Below, piece after piece: positions 28,468 through 39,554 of a stretch of 43,249 bases of DNA. Made by a program: the position numbers and the translations under genes. The stretch's first letter is position 1, and every line of letters begins with the position of its first letter. The DNA comes from an uncultured Prevotella sp. GTDB taxonomy: Bacteria > Bacteroidota > Bacteroidia > Bacteroidales > Bacteroidaceae. The notes under the pieces were generated by a model, which was not told the DNA's origin, ran no database searches, and saw only the letters and a list, made by a program, of their open reading frames with translations. The stretch covers positions 1 through 43,249 of the forward strand of contig CAMHAM010000022.1 of the NCBI GenBank assembly GCA_946183415.1. Direction: 5' to 3'.

Positions 28468-31400
28468 TTATCGGTTGCCGTGCTCTTTCATGTATTCGCG
28501 CGGCGAGACGCCATAGAACTTCTTAAAGACGGTAGAGAACGAGGCTGAGTTGGAGAATCCACAGGCGTACATGACCTCTGTCACGTTCACACCCTGCCCC
28601 GTCAACAGATAGGCGGCACGCTTCAGACGAATGTTACGGATGAAGTCGTGAGGCGTCTGCCCCGTGAGCTCCTTCATCTTTCGATGCAGGTGTACGCGGC
28701 TGATACCCACCTCGTCGGCTATCATATCTACACTCAGGTCGGAATCGTCGAGATGGGCATTGATAGTGGCCATCACGCGATCGAGCAGCTTCTCATCAGG
28801 CGACTTGATCTTCACCTCGTCGACCTGCTCCTCCAAGACATCGTTGCGCTCGTACTTCAGGCGCAGCAGACGGTGGCTGTTCAAGAGGTTGGCGATGGTG
28901 CGGCGCAGGATATCCATATTGAACGGCTTGACGATATAGGCATCGGCACCCGTCTCCAGTCCTTCGAGCTTATCCTCATCGCGGTTCTTCGCCGTCAGCA
29001 GGATGACAGGGATGAAGTTAGTATTGGGGTTCATCTTCAGCTTCGCACAAAGCTGGTTACCGTCCATCTCAGGCATCATCACATCGCTGACCACAAGGTC
29101 GGCACCAGAGCGGAGCACCTCGCTGAGTGCCTCCTTACCATTGGTGCAGGCCGTCACCTGATACTGCTGCCCGAGTTCGTTCTGAAGATACTCGCGGATC
29201 TCGTCGTCGTCCTCGACAATCACCAGTCTGACGGTACTATTGATGGTAGCTGGCTGTTCTACCACCTGACCTTCGAGTTCCTCCATCAGACTGTCCATCT
29301 CCGTAGGCTCCATCTCAACTTTGTCAGCCTCTGTTTCGAGCACCAACTCCTCGGGATTCAGGTGAGCCTTGCCCAACGGGATGGTCACCACGAACTCGCA
29401 ACCCCGCTTCAGGTTATGCGCCTCGATCGTACCATGATGGAGCTCCACGAGCGAGCGCGTCAGGTCGAGTCCGATGCCAGTACCCACGTTGCGGTCGTTC
29501 ACGGAAGAAGCACTCTGGTAGAAACGCTCGAAGATTTTCTCGAGCTTTTCCTCTGGAATCTGCTCACCGTTGTCGCTGATGGCGATATGAGCCTGCTTGT
29601 CGTCGTGCGTCAGGCGGATAACAATCTCGCCACCCGTCGGTGTGAACTTAAAGGCGTTGGAGAGGATATTGACGATGACCTTGTCAAACTGCTTGCGATC
29701 GACCCATACACTGAGTTCGTCTGTATCGTGCTCATATCTGAGTGTCACCTGCTTGGAGGTGGCCTGATGCTTGAAGAGGGCATGGATATCCTCGATGAAG
29801 GCCACGAGATTGGTTTCCGTCATACGCATCATCATCTGTCCCTTGTCAATCTTACGGAGGTCCATCATCTGGTTGATCAGACTCAGGATACGCTCGGCAT
29901 TACGGCGGATGGTCTCATAGACACTCTTGCGATGAGGATCGGTCTCGTTCTTGATCAGCGAGAGCAAGGGCGTCACGATCAGCGTCATAGGTGTACGAAT
30001 CTCGTGACTGATGTTCATGAAGAAGCGCAGCTTAGCCTCGCCCAGTTCCTCGGCATGGATATGCTCCTGCATACGACGACGCGTCTGCTCCCTGCGGCGG
30101 CGCCCCAGAATGAACTGCCAGAGGAGGGCGCCAATCACGAGCATATAGATGAAGTAAGCCCATGAGGAGCGGTACCAGGGACTGGCCACAACCACGGTGA
30201 AGGCATACTCGGGTGTTTCGATGTTATTACGCTCGGCCTTTACGCGGAAGCGATAGGTGCCTGGCGGCATGTGCGAGAATACAATCTCGTTAGCCCCTGG
30301 CAGCATGTGGATAAACGGCTCGCCGTTGATGCTATAAAGATAAGAGATGTGTTCAGGGTTCTCGTAAGTCAGCGTAGAGAACTGCACCGCAAACGAATTG
30401 TCGTGATAGCTCAGGCGGAAGCGATCAGAGCCCTCGATGGGCTGTCCGTTGACGAGGAAGTTCGTCAGGCGGACCACAGCCTCCCACTTGCGCTGAGTAA
30501 TGTCTTCAGGCTTGAACCAGGTGATACCGCCCGTACCTCCGAAGATCAGGATGCCATTGTCGGAAATATACGATGCTCCGTCGCCAAACTCATTACCCTG
30601 CAGACCATCATCGGCAAAGTAGTTCTGGAAAAGACCTGTACGCGGATTCAGACAGCTCAGGCCATGGTTCGTACCTATCCAGAGCATGCCGTTAGAGTGG
30701 CGCTCGATGGCAGAGATGCCATTGTCGGCAAGTCCCTGTTCACGATCGTACTGCTTGAGCACCTTTCCCTTCATGTCGTAACAATAGAGGCCCTCGTTGG
30801 TGCCCACCCAAATGTAGCCGTCATACTCGCGGGCGACACGGACGGGCTGTCCGTAGTTGGGACAATTCACACCAAAGGTATTGATCCAGTTGTCACGCTC
30901 GATATCGAGACAGCAGAGTCCCATCGACGTGGCCACATAGAGACGTTTGTCATCGGGCGAGAGCGACACCTGCGAGACATAGTTATTGGTGATGCTATTG
31001 ATCTGCTTGTCATTATCGGCACCCTCCTTCATCACGTACTTCTTGATGACATTGCCCTGCGAATCCATGCAGAGCACGCCATGCTTCATCGTTGCCAGCC
31101 ACAGACGTCCCTGCTTATCGCACTCGATATCCATCACGATAAGGTGCCTATCCTCAGCATACTCCACAGGGTGAGGTTTCTGGGTGGCAGGATCGATCCA
31201 GCCAAAGCCCTCGCCATAAGAGCCGAACCAGATACGCCCCTCGGCATCTTCTGCGATCGACATCACTGTGGCAGGCACGCCTTCCACATAATGCTTAACC
31301 ATGCGTAGCTGGGAATCCAGGCAATAGAGCCCGTCCTTATCAGTACCGATCCACCCCCTGCGGTGACGATCAATAAGGGTGCTGATGACGCAGGCACTGC

Positions 31401-32412
31401 CTATCAGGTTGCGCTCACCGAGCTTATATCCCATATAGTTGAAACCGTCAAACGAAATAGGCTGCTTGTAGATACCCTTCTGAAGCATGCCGAACCAAAG
31501 GTTACCACTGGGATCCTCGATGATGGAGTAGACCTTGCTCTTCGAGAGATCGACCTCCATGCTGTAGAAGGGGTTATCGAGCAGACGGTCGTTCTTGGGC
31601 TCATAGATGGCTATTCCCTGTCCGTCGTAGCCAATGATAACCCTGCCGAAGTGGTCGCAATAAAGCGACGAGACGGCACGCGACTTCGTGCCTTCGATAT
31701 GTACGAAGTCATCGCCCTGCTGCTTGAAGACACCCGAATCAGATGTTCCGACGTAGATAACGCCTTCAGGATCCTCACAGAGACAGGAGAAGATCAGGTC
31801 GCTGCGATCCTGCAGATAACGCTGCACCTTCTGTCCGTCGAAACAGATCAGACCTTTGCTGTCAGTCACCATCCACAGGCGCCCTTTTTGATCTTCAATC
31901 ATGGCGCTGATGGTATGAAGGTCGGCGAGTGCGCCTCCCATCTGGCTGGCGTGCGTCTTGTCGCTGAACTTCATCACGCCGAGACCAGAGGTGCCTGCCA
32001 GCACATCGCCGTTCTTACGCTCGAGGAAACAGTTGGCATAACAGCTGCCTTTCTGCCCCTTGAGGTCAGTCATCGTCACATTATCGAAGGTCTTGCCATC
32101 CCAGGTCTGCAACGTGCCGTACATACCAAAATAGAAAAGGCCGTTGCGATCCTGCATCATGGTGCTCACATAATTGCTGGCAAGCGTCTTGTCGGCTTCG
32201 TTCTCACGACGGAACACACGGAACTGGTAACCGTCGTAACGGTTGATACCATCACGCGTCGTCGCCCAGATGAAACCATCGTGGTCGAGGTACATCTGAG
32301 TCACGAAACTACTGGACAACTGGTTATCTGTATTGAAGAACTTACCCATCTGTGCAAAGCCGCATATGGACAGGCAAGATAATATCAACGTTAGTATAGC
32401 TTTCAATCTCAT
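28468..32412 (-). CDS. Hybrid two-component system regulator (HTCS), AraC type
   Basis: 1314 residues from ATG at 32412 (MRLKAILTLILSCLSICGFA, signal peptide). A TTG start at 32442 overlaps the -7 box. Order: two-propeller periplasmic sensor with Reg_prop repeats (FIWATTRDGINRYDG, LWIGTNHGLSCLN; ~25-660), Y_Y_Y domain (~665-745), membrane helix (~750-775), HisKA with H803 (NISHEIRTP), HATPase (NAFKFTPTGG, DNGEQIPEE, GTGIGLDL), receiver domain with D1110 (VVSDVMMPEMDG) and AraC helix-turn-helix (GISRVHLHRKMKEL, ACGFSNSASFSTVFKKFYG). HTCS proteins sense oligosaccharides in the periplasm and activate adjacent polysaccharide loci. Its position among GH115, GH10 and esterase genes points to xylo-oligosaccharide sensing (inference). 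Confidence 0.95.
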   Translation of the reverse strand: MRLKAILTLILSCLSICGFAQMGKFFNTDNQLSSSFVTQMYLDHDGFIWATTRDGINRYDGYQFRVFRRENEADKTLASNYVSTMMQDRNGLFYFGMYGTLQTWDGKTFDNVTMTDLKGQKGSCYANCFLERKNGDVLAGTSGLGVMKFSDKTHASQMGGALADLHTISAMIEDQKGRLWMVTDSKGLICFDGQKVQRYLQDRSDLIFSCLCEDPEGVIYVGTSDSGVFKQQGDDFVHIEGTKSRAVSSLYCDHFGRVIIGYDGQGIAIYEPKNDRLLDNPFYSMEVDLSKSKVYSIIEDPSGNLWFGMLQKGIYKQPISFDGFNYMGYKLGERNLIGSACVISTLIDRHRRGWIGTDKDGLYCLDSQLRMVKHYVEGVPATVMSIAEDAEGRIWFGSYGEGFGWIDPATQKPHPVEYAEDRHLIVMDIECDKQGRLWLATMKHGVLCMDSQGNVIKKYVMKEGADNDKQINSITNNYVSQVSLSPDDKRLYVATSMGLCCLDIERDNWINTFGVNCPNYGQPVRVAREYDGYIWVGTNEGLYCYDMKGKVLKQYDREQGLADNGISAIERHSNGMLWIGTNHGLSCLNPRTGLFQNYFADDGLQGNEFGDGASYISDNGILIFGGTGGITWFKPEDITQRKWEAVVRLTNFLVNGQPIEGSDRFRLSYHDNSFAVQFSTLTYENPEHISYLYSINGEPFIHMLPGANEIVFSHMPPGTYRFRVKAERNNIETPEYAFTVVVASPWYRSSWAYFIYMLVIGALLWQFILGRRRREQTRRRMQEHIHAEELGEAKLRFFMNISHEIRTPMTLIVTPLLSLIKNETDPHRKSVYETIRRNAERILSLINQMMDLRKIDKGQMMMRMTETNLVAFIEDIHALFKHQATSKQVTLRYEHDTDELSVWVDRKQFDKVIVNILSNAFKFTPTGGEIVIRLTHDDKQAHIAISDNGEQIPEEKLEKIFERFYQSASSVNDRNVGTGIGLDLTRSLVELHHGTIEAHNLKRGCEFVVTIPLGKAHLNPEELVLETEADKVEMEPTEMDSLMEELEGQVVEQPATINSTVRLVIVEDDDEIREYLQNELGQQYQVTACTNGKEALSEVLRSGADLVVSDVMMPEMDGNQLCAKLKMNPNTNFIPVILLTAKNRDEDKLEGLETGADAYIVKPFNMDILRRTIANLLNSHRLLRLKYERNDVLEEQVDEVKIKSPDEKLLDRVMATINAHLDDSDLSVDMIADEVGISRVHLHRKMKELTGQTPHDFIRNIRLKRAAYLLTGQGVNVTEVMYACGFSNSASFSTVFKKFYGVSPREYMKEHGNR

Positions 32413-32439
32413 TGTTATTGGTATATAACATTTTCTTTG

Positions 32440-32471
32440 CAAAGGTAAACACTTTCCTGCAAACCACCAAA
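32440..32471 (-). promoter_or_regulatory. Promoter of HTCS gene
   Basis: Minus strand: TTTG (32471-32468), 20 bases, TACCTTTG (32447-32440). Confidence 0.7.
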
Positions 32472-32533
32472 GATTTGGTACAAAAAAAGAACTTTATGAT
32501 ACATTTATTAAACCCAAAGTGGGAAAAATATCG

Positions 32534-34525
<1,992 letters not shown>

Positions 34526-34570
34526 CACCAAAGCAACTAATTGTATAACAGACTTTAAGCATATTTCAAA

Positions 34571-36736
34571 ATGAAAAAGCAATTCGTATTACTCACGCTG
34601 CTCGTAGCTCTCAGCTCGTCAGCATTCGCACAGTGGGGGCGCCCCATTGACTATTCCGCAGGCCCCGGACTGAAGGACGCCTATAAAGACTTTTTCACCA
34701 TCGGTGTAGCCGTCAACAAGACCAACGTGTCTGATGCTGCCCAGATGGAGATTATCAAGAAACAGTTCAACAGCGTCACCGCTGAGAACGCCTGGAAACC
34801 AGGCGAAATCCATCCGAAAGAGGGTGAGTGGAACTTCGGTTTAGCCGACAGTATCGCCAATTTCTGCCGTGCGAACGGTATCAAGATGCGTGGTCACTGT
34901 CTGTGCTGGCACGCCCAGTTTGCCGACTGGATGTTTACCGACAAGAAGGGTAAGGATGTGAAAAAAGAAGTGTTCTACAAGCGTCTGCGCGAGCATATCC
35001 ACACGGTTGTGAACCGCTATAAGGACGTGGTATACGCCTGGGATGTCGTCAATGAGGCAATGGCCGATGACAACATGATGTTCCGTCCCGATGCCAGTCC
35101 CTATCGCCAGAGTCGTCACTTCAAGCTCTGCGGCGATGAGTTCATTGCCAAGGCTTTTGAGTTTGCCCGTGAGGCTGATCCCACTGGCGTACTGATCTAC
35201 AACGACTACAGCACTGTGGATCCTGGCAAGCGCGAGCGTATCTATAATATGGTGAAGAAGATGAAGGACGCTGGTGTACCCATCGACGGTATCGGTATGC
35301 AGGGTCACTATAACATCTACTTCCCTGATGAGGAGGCCCTCGAAAAGACAATCAACCGCTTCTCTGAGATTGTGAATACCATCCACATCACAGAGCTCGA
35401 CCTCCGCACCAATACGGAGAGTGGTGGACAGCTGATGTTCGCACGTGGCGAGGCTAAGCCCCAGGCTCCCTATATCCAAACACTTCAGGAAGATCAGTAT
35501 AACCGCTTGTTCCGTATCTTCAGGAAACATAAGGACGTGATTAAGAACGTGACCTTCTGGAACCTGAGCGACAAGGACTCTTGGCTTGGCACCAACAATC
35601 ACCCGCTACCTTTCGATGAGAACTTCAAGGCTAAGCGCTCACTGGCTGTAATCCGCGACTTCAATGTGGCCACTGATAACTATGTGCCCAAGAATGACTG
35701 GGTACCCAACCCTCTGAACCAACCTGGACAGGAGTATCCTCAGGTGAACAGCGAGGGCTTTGCCCGTTTCCGCATCGAAGCTCCCGATGCTAAGTCGGTC
35801 ATCGTCAGCCTGGGTCTTGGTGGCCGTGGCGGTACCGTGCTGCGCAAGGACAAGGATGGTGTATGGGTAGGAACGACAGAAGGTCCGATGGATCCAGGCT
35901 TCCACTACTATCACCTGACCATCGACGGAGGTGTGGTCAACGATCCTGGCACTCACAACTTCTTCGGCTCTTGCCGTTGGGAGAGTGGTATCGAGATTCC
36001 AGCCGTTGATCAGGACTTCTATGCCCTACGCACAGACATTCCTCATGGAAACATCCAGCAGGTACGCTTCTTCTCGAAGAGTCTCGGTAAGATGCAGGTG
36101 GCCAATGTCTATCTGCCTTATGGGTATGGCAAGCTCGTCAAGGGCAAGCAGGAGCGCTACCCGGTACTCTACCTGCAGCATGGCTGGGGTGAGAACGAGA
36201 CCAGCTGGCCCGTACAAGGTTGCACAGGTCAGATTATGGACAATCTGATTGCCGACGGTAAGATCAAGCCTTTCATCATCGTAATGGCCTACGGTCTGAC
36301 CAACGACTTCAAGTTTGGCACCATCGGCAAGTTCACTGCCGAGGAGTTTGAGAAGGTGCTCGTCGACGAGCTCGTACCCTTCATCGATGCCAACTTCCTG
36401 ACGAAAGCCGACAAGTGGAACCGTGCGATGGCAGGCCTGTCAATGGGTGGTATGGAGACGAAGCTCATCACCCTGCGCCGTCCTGAGGTGTTCGGATACT
36501 GGGGACTGCTCAGTGGTGGCACCTACATGCCTGAAGACATCAAGGATCCGAAGGCTGTGAAGGTGATCTTCGAGAGCTGCGGCGACAAGGAGAATCCAGA
36601 GGGTATCAACAAGAGCGTCGAGGCACTGAAGGCTGCAGGATTCAATGCCACAGGATTTATCTCAGAAGGCACCGCTCATGAGTTCCTCACATGGCGAAGA
36701 AGTTTACGCGAAATGGCTCCATTACTCTTCAAATAG
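34571..36736 (+). CDS. Bifunctional GH10 endoxylanase - CE1 feruloyl esterase (Xyn10D-Fae1A-like)
   Basis: 721 residues with signal peptide (LSSSAFA-Q). The GH10 barrel (~30-370) has HCLCWHAQ, acid/base E162 (DVVNEAM), GIGMQGHYN, nucleophile E275 (ITELDL) and TFWNLSDKDSW. A CBM48-like linker (~390-475, FRIEAPDAKSVIVSLG) leads to the CE1 esterase (~485-721) with [20 protein letters not shown] (S624) and TAHEFLTWRR. The architecture and its neighbour GH3 gene correspond to Xyn10D-Fae1A and Xyl3A, studied from Prevotella ruminicola 23. It cuts the beta-1,4-xylan backbone and frees ferulate from arabinose side chains. It is the second gene of the operon starting at 32576. Confidence 0.94.
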   Translation: MKKQFVLLTLLVALSSSAFAQWGRPIDYSAGPGLKDAYKDFFTIGVAVNKTNVSDAAQMEIIKKQFNSVTAENAWKPGEIHPKEGEWNFGLADSIANFCRANGIKMRGHCLCWHAQFADWMFTDKKGKDVKKEVFYKRLREHIHTVVNRYKDVVYAWDVVNEAMADDNMMFRPDASPYRQSRHFKLCGDEFIAKAFEFAREADPTGVLIYNDYSTVDPGKRERIYNMVKKMKDAGVPIDGIGMQGHYNIYFPDEEALEKTINRFSEIVNTIHITELDLRTNTESGGQLMFARGEAKPQAPYIQTLQEDQYNRLFRIFRKHKDVIKNVTFWNLSDKDSWLGTNNHPLPFDENFKAKRSLAVIRDFNVATDNYVPKNDWVPNPLNQPGQEYPQVNSEGFARFRIEAPDAKSVIVSLGLGGRGGTVLRKDKDGVWVGTTEGPMDPGFHYYHLTIDGGVVNDPGTHNFFGSCRWESGIEIPAVDQDFYALRTDIPHGNIQQVRFFSKSLGKMQVANVYLPYGYGKLVKGKQERYPVLYLQHGWGENETSWPVQGCTGQIMDNLIADGKIKPFIIVMAYGLTNDFKFGTIGKFTAEEFEKVLVDELVPFIDANFLTKADKWNRAMAGLSMGGMETKLITLRRPEVFGYWGLLSGGTYMPEDIKDPKAVKVIFESCGDKENPEGINKSVEALKAAGFNATGFISEGTAHEFLTWRRSLREMAPLLFK

Positions 36737-36831
36737 GTGTTTTTTTGTGAAAAAAGTGCAATTTTTAAGGGTATGACACAAAATCGAAAGTATATGTAAC
36801 ATACAAATAAGCCTCTTTTTAAAATTTGTCG

Positions 36832-36943
36832 TACCTTTGCAGCAGATAAATTAATAGGTTAAAATTGTTTTAGTTATATTAGTAGTTAGTAGTTTTTCCT
36901 TCCTCGGGGCCCAAGAAAGGCGTTTCTTGTCCCGAGGTTTTTT
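36832..36943 (+). ncRNA. Putative small RNA with own promoter and terminator
   Basis: A -7 box TACCTTTG (36832-36839) is followed by ~60 AT-rich bases with GTTAGTAGTTAGT-like repeats, then a strong terminator: CCTCGGG (36902-36908)/CCCGAGG (36931-36937) enclosing CAAGAAA/TTTCTTG with a GGCG loop and six T. No ORF fits between. The transcript would be about 95-100 bases (start near 36846). A separate -7 box for GH95 lies after the terminator, so this is an independent unit rather than a leader. Confidence 0.5.
36902..36943 (+). terminator. Rho-independent terminator of the putative small RNA
   Basis: Two stacked 7-bp helices (outer GC-rich, inner CAAGAAA/TTTCTTG), a 4-base loop and T6. Confidence 0.9.
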
Positions 36944-36960
36944 ATTTCAGTTTTTTTTTG

Positions 36961-36968
36961 TATCTTTG
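36961..36968 (+). promoter_or_regulatory. -7 box of GH95 gene
   Basis: TATCTTTG directly follows a run of T and lies 23 bases before the ATG at 36992. Confidence 0.65.
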
Positions 36969-36991
36969 CAACGACAAATCAGATAATAAAC

Positions 36992-39454
36992 ATGAAACGA
37001 ATCATTACTTCCATCCTGCTCAGCGCCTTCGTCACTCTGACGATACAGGCACAACAACATCTGCTCTGGTACGACAAACCCGCTACCCATTGGCTCCAGG
37101 CCTTGCCTATCGGCAACTCCCATCTCGGTGCCATGATCTATGGCGACGTCAAGACCGAGGAAATCCAACTCAACGAAGAGACTTTCTGGAGTGGCTCACC
37201 TTATTATAATAACAGCCCCGAGTCGAAAGCCCATCTGCAAGAGGTGCGACAGCATATCTTCGAAGGCAAGGAGAAAGAGGCTCATGCCCTCATCGACCAG
37301 TATTTCATCAAGGGACCTCACGGCATGCGTTTCCTGCCCGTAGGAAGTGTGAAGCTGGCCTTCCATCGCAAGGACAACACCAGCAGCTACCGCAGACAGC
37401 TGAACCTCGGCACAGCTCTCGCCACCACCCAATATACGCTCGACGGTGTGACCTATCGCCGCACGTGTTTTGCTTCACAGGCCGACAATGCCATCATTGT
37501 CCGAATAGAGGCCAACCAGAAAGGGGCTCTCTCCTTCAACGTCAGCTTCGACAGTCCGTTGGAGACTTCCCGCAACGTCAATGGTCATCAGTTGGCTGCC
37601 ATCGTGAAAGGTGTAGAACAGGAGGGGGTGCCAGCCGGTCTTCAGGCAGAATGCCGCCTGGAAGTGTGCTCCGATGGTGAGATTGTAGATGGTGAGGAGA
37701 GCATTGCCGTTGTCAATGCTACTACGGTTACCCTGTATATCACTGCTGCTACCAACTTTGTGAACTACCACGATGTGAGCGGCGATCCCACACGCAAGAA
37801 CATCAAGTCGCTTGCTGCATTCAGGGGGCGTAGCTACCAGCAGATTCTCAACAGTCACTTGGAGAAGTACAAGGCTCAGTACGACCGTGTCAGTCTGTCG
37901 TTACCCCGCAACGGGAATGAGAGTCTGCCCACCGATCGCCGCCTCACCGCCTTCGACGGCAGCGACCTCGACATGGTGTCGCTCATGATGCAGTATGGAC
38001 GTTACCTGCTCATCTCCTCTTCTCAGCCTGGTGGACAGCCCGCCAACCTGCAAGGCGTATGGAACAACAAGATGGAAGCCCCTTGGGATTCGAAATACAC
38101 TATCAACATCAATGCCGAGATGAACTATTGGCCAGCCCTGATAGGCAATCTCGCTGAGACGCAGCAACCATTCTTCTCGATGATCAGTGACCTCAGTCAG
38201 ACTGGTGCTGTCACGGCTCAAGAGATGTATGGCTGTAGAGGGTGGATGGCCCACCACAATACCGACCTCTGGCGTATCGCAGGACCTGTCGACGGCACGC
38301 CATGGGGCATGTTCCCCACTGGTGGCGCATGGCTGACGACTCACCTCTGGCAGCACTATCTCTACACAGGTGACAAGCAGTTCCTCAACGACTATTTCCC
38401 CATCATGAAGGGAGCGGCCGACTTCCTGATCGACTACATGCAGCCCTACCCAGCCAATGGTGAGATCAAACTGGCAAAAGGATGGCTGGTAACCGTTCCC
38501 ACCGTATCACCCGAGCATGGTCCTCAAGGCAAGGATACCAACGTCACTGCAGGTTCCACGATGGATAATCAGATTTGCTTCGACGTACTCAGTCAGGTGA
38601 TTCAGGCAGCCAAGGTACTCGGCATGGATGCTGCCTCCATCCAGCCTTATCAGTCGGCTCTCGAAAAACTCCCACCCATGCAGATAGGTCGCTACGGCCA
38701 GTTGCAGGAGTGGCTCATCGATGCCGACGATCCGAAGGATGAGCATCGCCATATCTCCCATCTATACGGACTCTATCCTTCTAACCAGATATCGCCTTTC
38801 ACTCATCCAGAGCTGTTCACGGCTGCAGCCAACACACTACAGCAGCGTGGTGACATGGCCACCGGCTGGAGCCTCGGTTGGAAGATAAACTTCTGGGCGC
38901 GCATGCTCGACGGCAACCACGCCTTCCGCATCATCAAGAACATGCTCACCTTGATACCCGACTCGATAGAATGGGGACCTCGCGGCGGCACCTACCCCAA
39001 CCTCTTCGACGCCCATCCACCCTTTCAGATCGATGGCAACTTCGGGTGTTCAGCTGGTGTCTGCGAGATGCTACTCCAAAGTCACGATGGCGCTGTCCAC
39101 CTGCTGCCTGCCCTGCCTGACACCTGGACCGAAGGCGAAGTAAAGGGCCTTCAGGCACGTGGTGCCTTCACCGTCGACATCAAGTGGAACGGTGGCGAGC
39201 TTCAGGAGGCTGTCGTCACCTCCAAAATCGGTGGTATGCTCCGCCTGCGTTCTTATGTGCCCCTCACGGGTGAAGGACTCCAGACGGCAGCGGGCACTTG
39301 TCAGAATCAACTGCTGCAATCGGCCGTCATCCGCGACCCGCTGAAGTCGAAAGAACTCAAGAACTTTGATCTTCTGCCCGTCAGAAAAGTCTACGAATAC
39401 GACATAGAAACGCATCCCGGACAGACTTACAGGCTCAAAAAACAACATTTTTAA
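36992..39454 (+). CDS. GH95 alpha-L-fucosidase / alpha-L-galactosidase
   Basis: 820 residues with signal peptide (VTLTIQA-Q), so periplasmic. The GH95 N-terminal domain begins [23 protein letters not shown], with [13 protein letters not shown]. The helical barrel carries [10 protein letters not shown] (N372 and N374), SPEHG (E508), [25 protein letters not shown] and FQIDGNFG (D681), matching the Asn pair, Glu and Asp that act in the characterised bifidobacterial GH95 fucosidase. Family members act on alpha-L-fucose or the similar alpha-L-galactose. The surrounding xylan genes make alpha-L-galactose of complex glucuronoarabinoxylan a reasonable substrate, but this is inference. Its own promoter precedes it and a hairpin follows. 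Confidence 0.92.
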   Translation: MKRIITSILLSAFVTLTIQAQQHLLWYDKPATHWLQALPIGNSHLGAMIYGDVKTEEIQLNEETFWSGSPYYNNSPESKAHLQEVRQHIFEGKEKEAHALIDQYFIKGPHGMRFLPVGSVKLAFHRKDNTSSYRRQLNLGTALATTQYTLDGVTYRRTCFASQADNAIIVRIEANQKGALSFNVSFDSPLETSRNVNGHQLAAIVKGVEQEGVPAGLQAECRLEVCSDGEIVDGEESIAVVNATTVTLYITAATNFVNYHDVSGDPTRKNIKSLAAFRGRSYQQILNSHLEKYKAQYDRVSLSLPRNGNESLPTDRRLTAFDGSDLDMVSLMMQYGRYLLISSSQPGGQPANLQGVWNNKMEAPWDSKYTININAEMNYWPALIGNLAETQQPFFSMISDLSQTGAVTAQEMYGCRGWMAHHNTDLWRIAGPVDGTPWGMFPTGGAWLTTHLWQHYLYTGDKQFLNDYFPIMKGAADFLIDYMQPYPANGEIKLAKGWLVTVPTVSPEHGPQGKDTNVTAGSTMDNQICFDVLSQVIQAAKVLGMDAASIQPYQSALEKLPPMQIGRYGQLQEWLIDADDPKDEHRHISHLYGLYPSNQISPFTHPELFTAAANTLQQRGDMATGWSLGWKINFWARMLDGNHAFRIIKNMLTLIPDSIEWGPRGGTYPNLFDAHPPFQIDGNFGCSAGVCEMLLQSHDGAVHLLPALPDTWTEGEVKGLQARGAFTVDIKWNGGELQEAVVTSKIGGMLRLRSYVPLTGEGLQTAAGTCQNQLLQSAVIRDPLKSKELKNFDLLPVRKVYEYDIETHPGQTYRLKKQHF

Positions 39455-39480
39455 TGACCATGTTACATCTGGCAAAGTTT

Positions 39481-39515
39481 ATGAGACATGAGAGAAATCT
39501 CGTGTCTCATTTTTT
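39481..39515 (+). terminator. Terminator of GH95 gene, adjoining the GH3 promoter
   Basis: A 13-bp stem (39481-39493 with 39498-39510, one wobble), GAAA loop and T tract. The GH3 -7 box begins 8 bases after the stem. Confidence 0.85.
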
Positions 39516-39518
39516 CCT

Positions 39519-39526
39519 TACCTTTG
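39519..39526 (+). promoter_or_regulatory. -7 box of GH3 gene
   Basis: TACCTTTG lies 28 bases before the ATG at 39555. The -33 region lies inside the preceding terminator hairpin. Confidence 0.65.
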
Positions 39527-39554
39527 CACCCAGAAACCAATTACGAAATAAAAC

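Noticed and set aside
28648..32382. Long plus-strand frames opposite the HTCS gene
   Set aside because: They are shadows of the minus-strand regulator, which has a full domain set.
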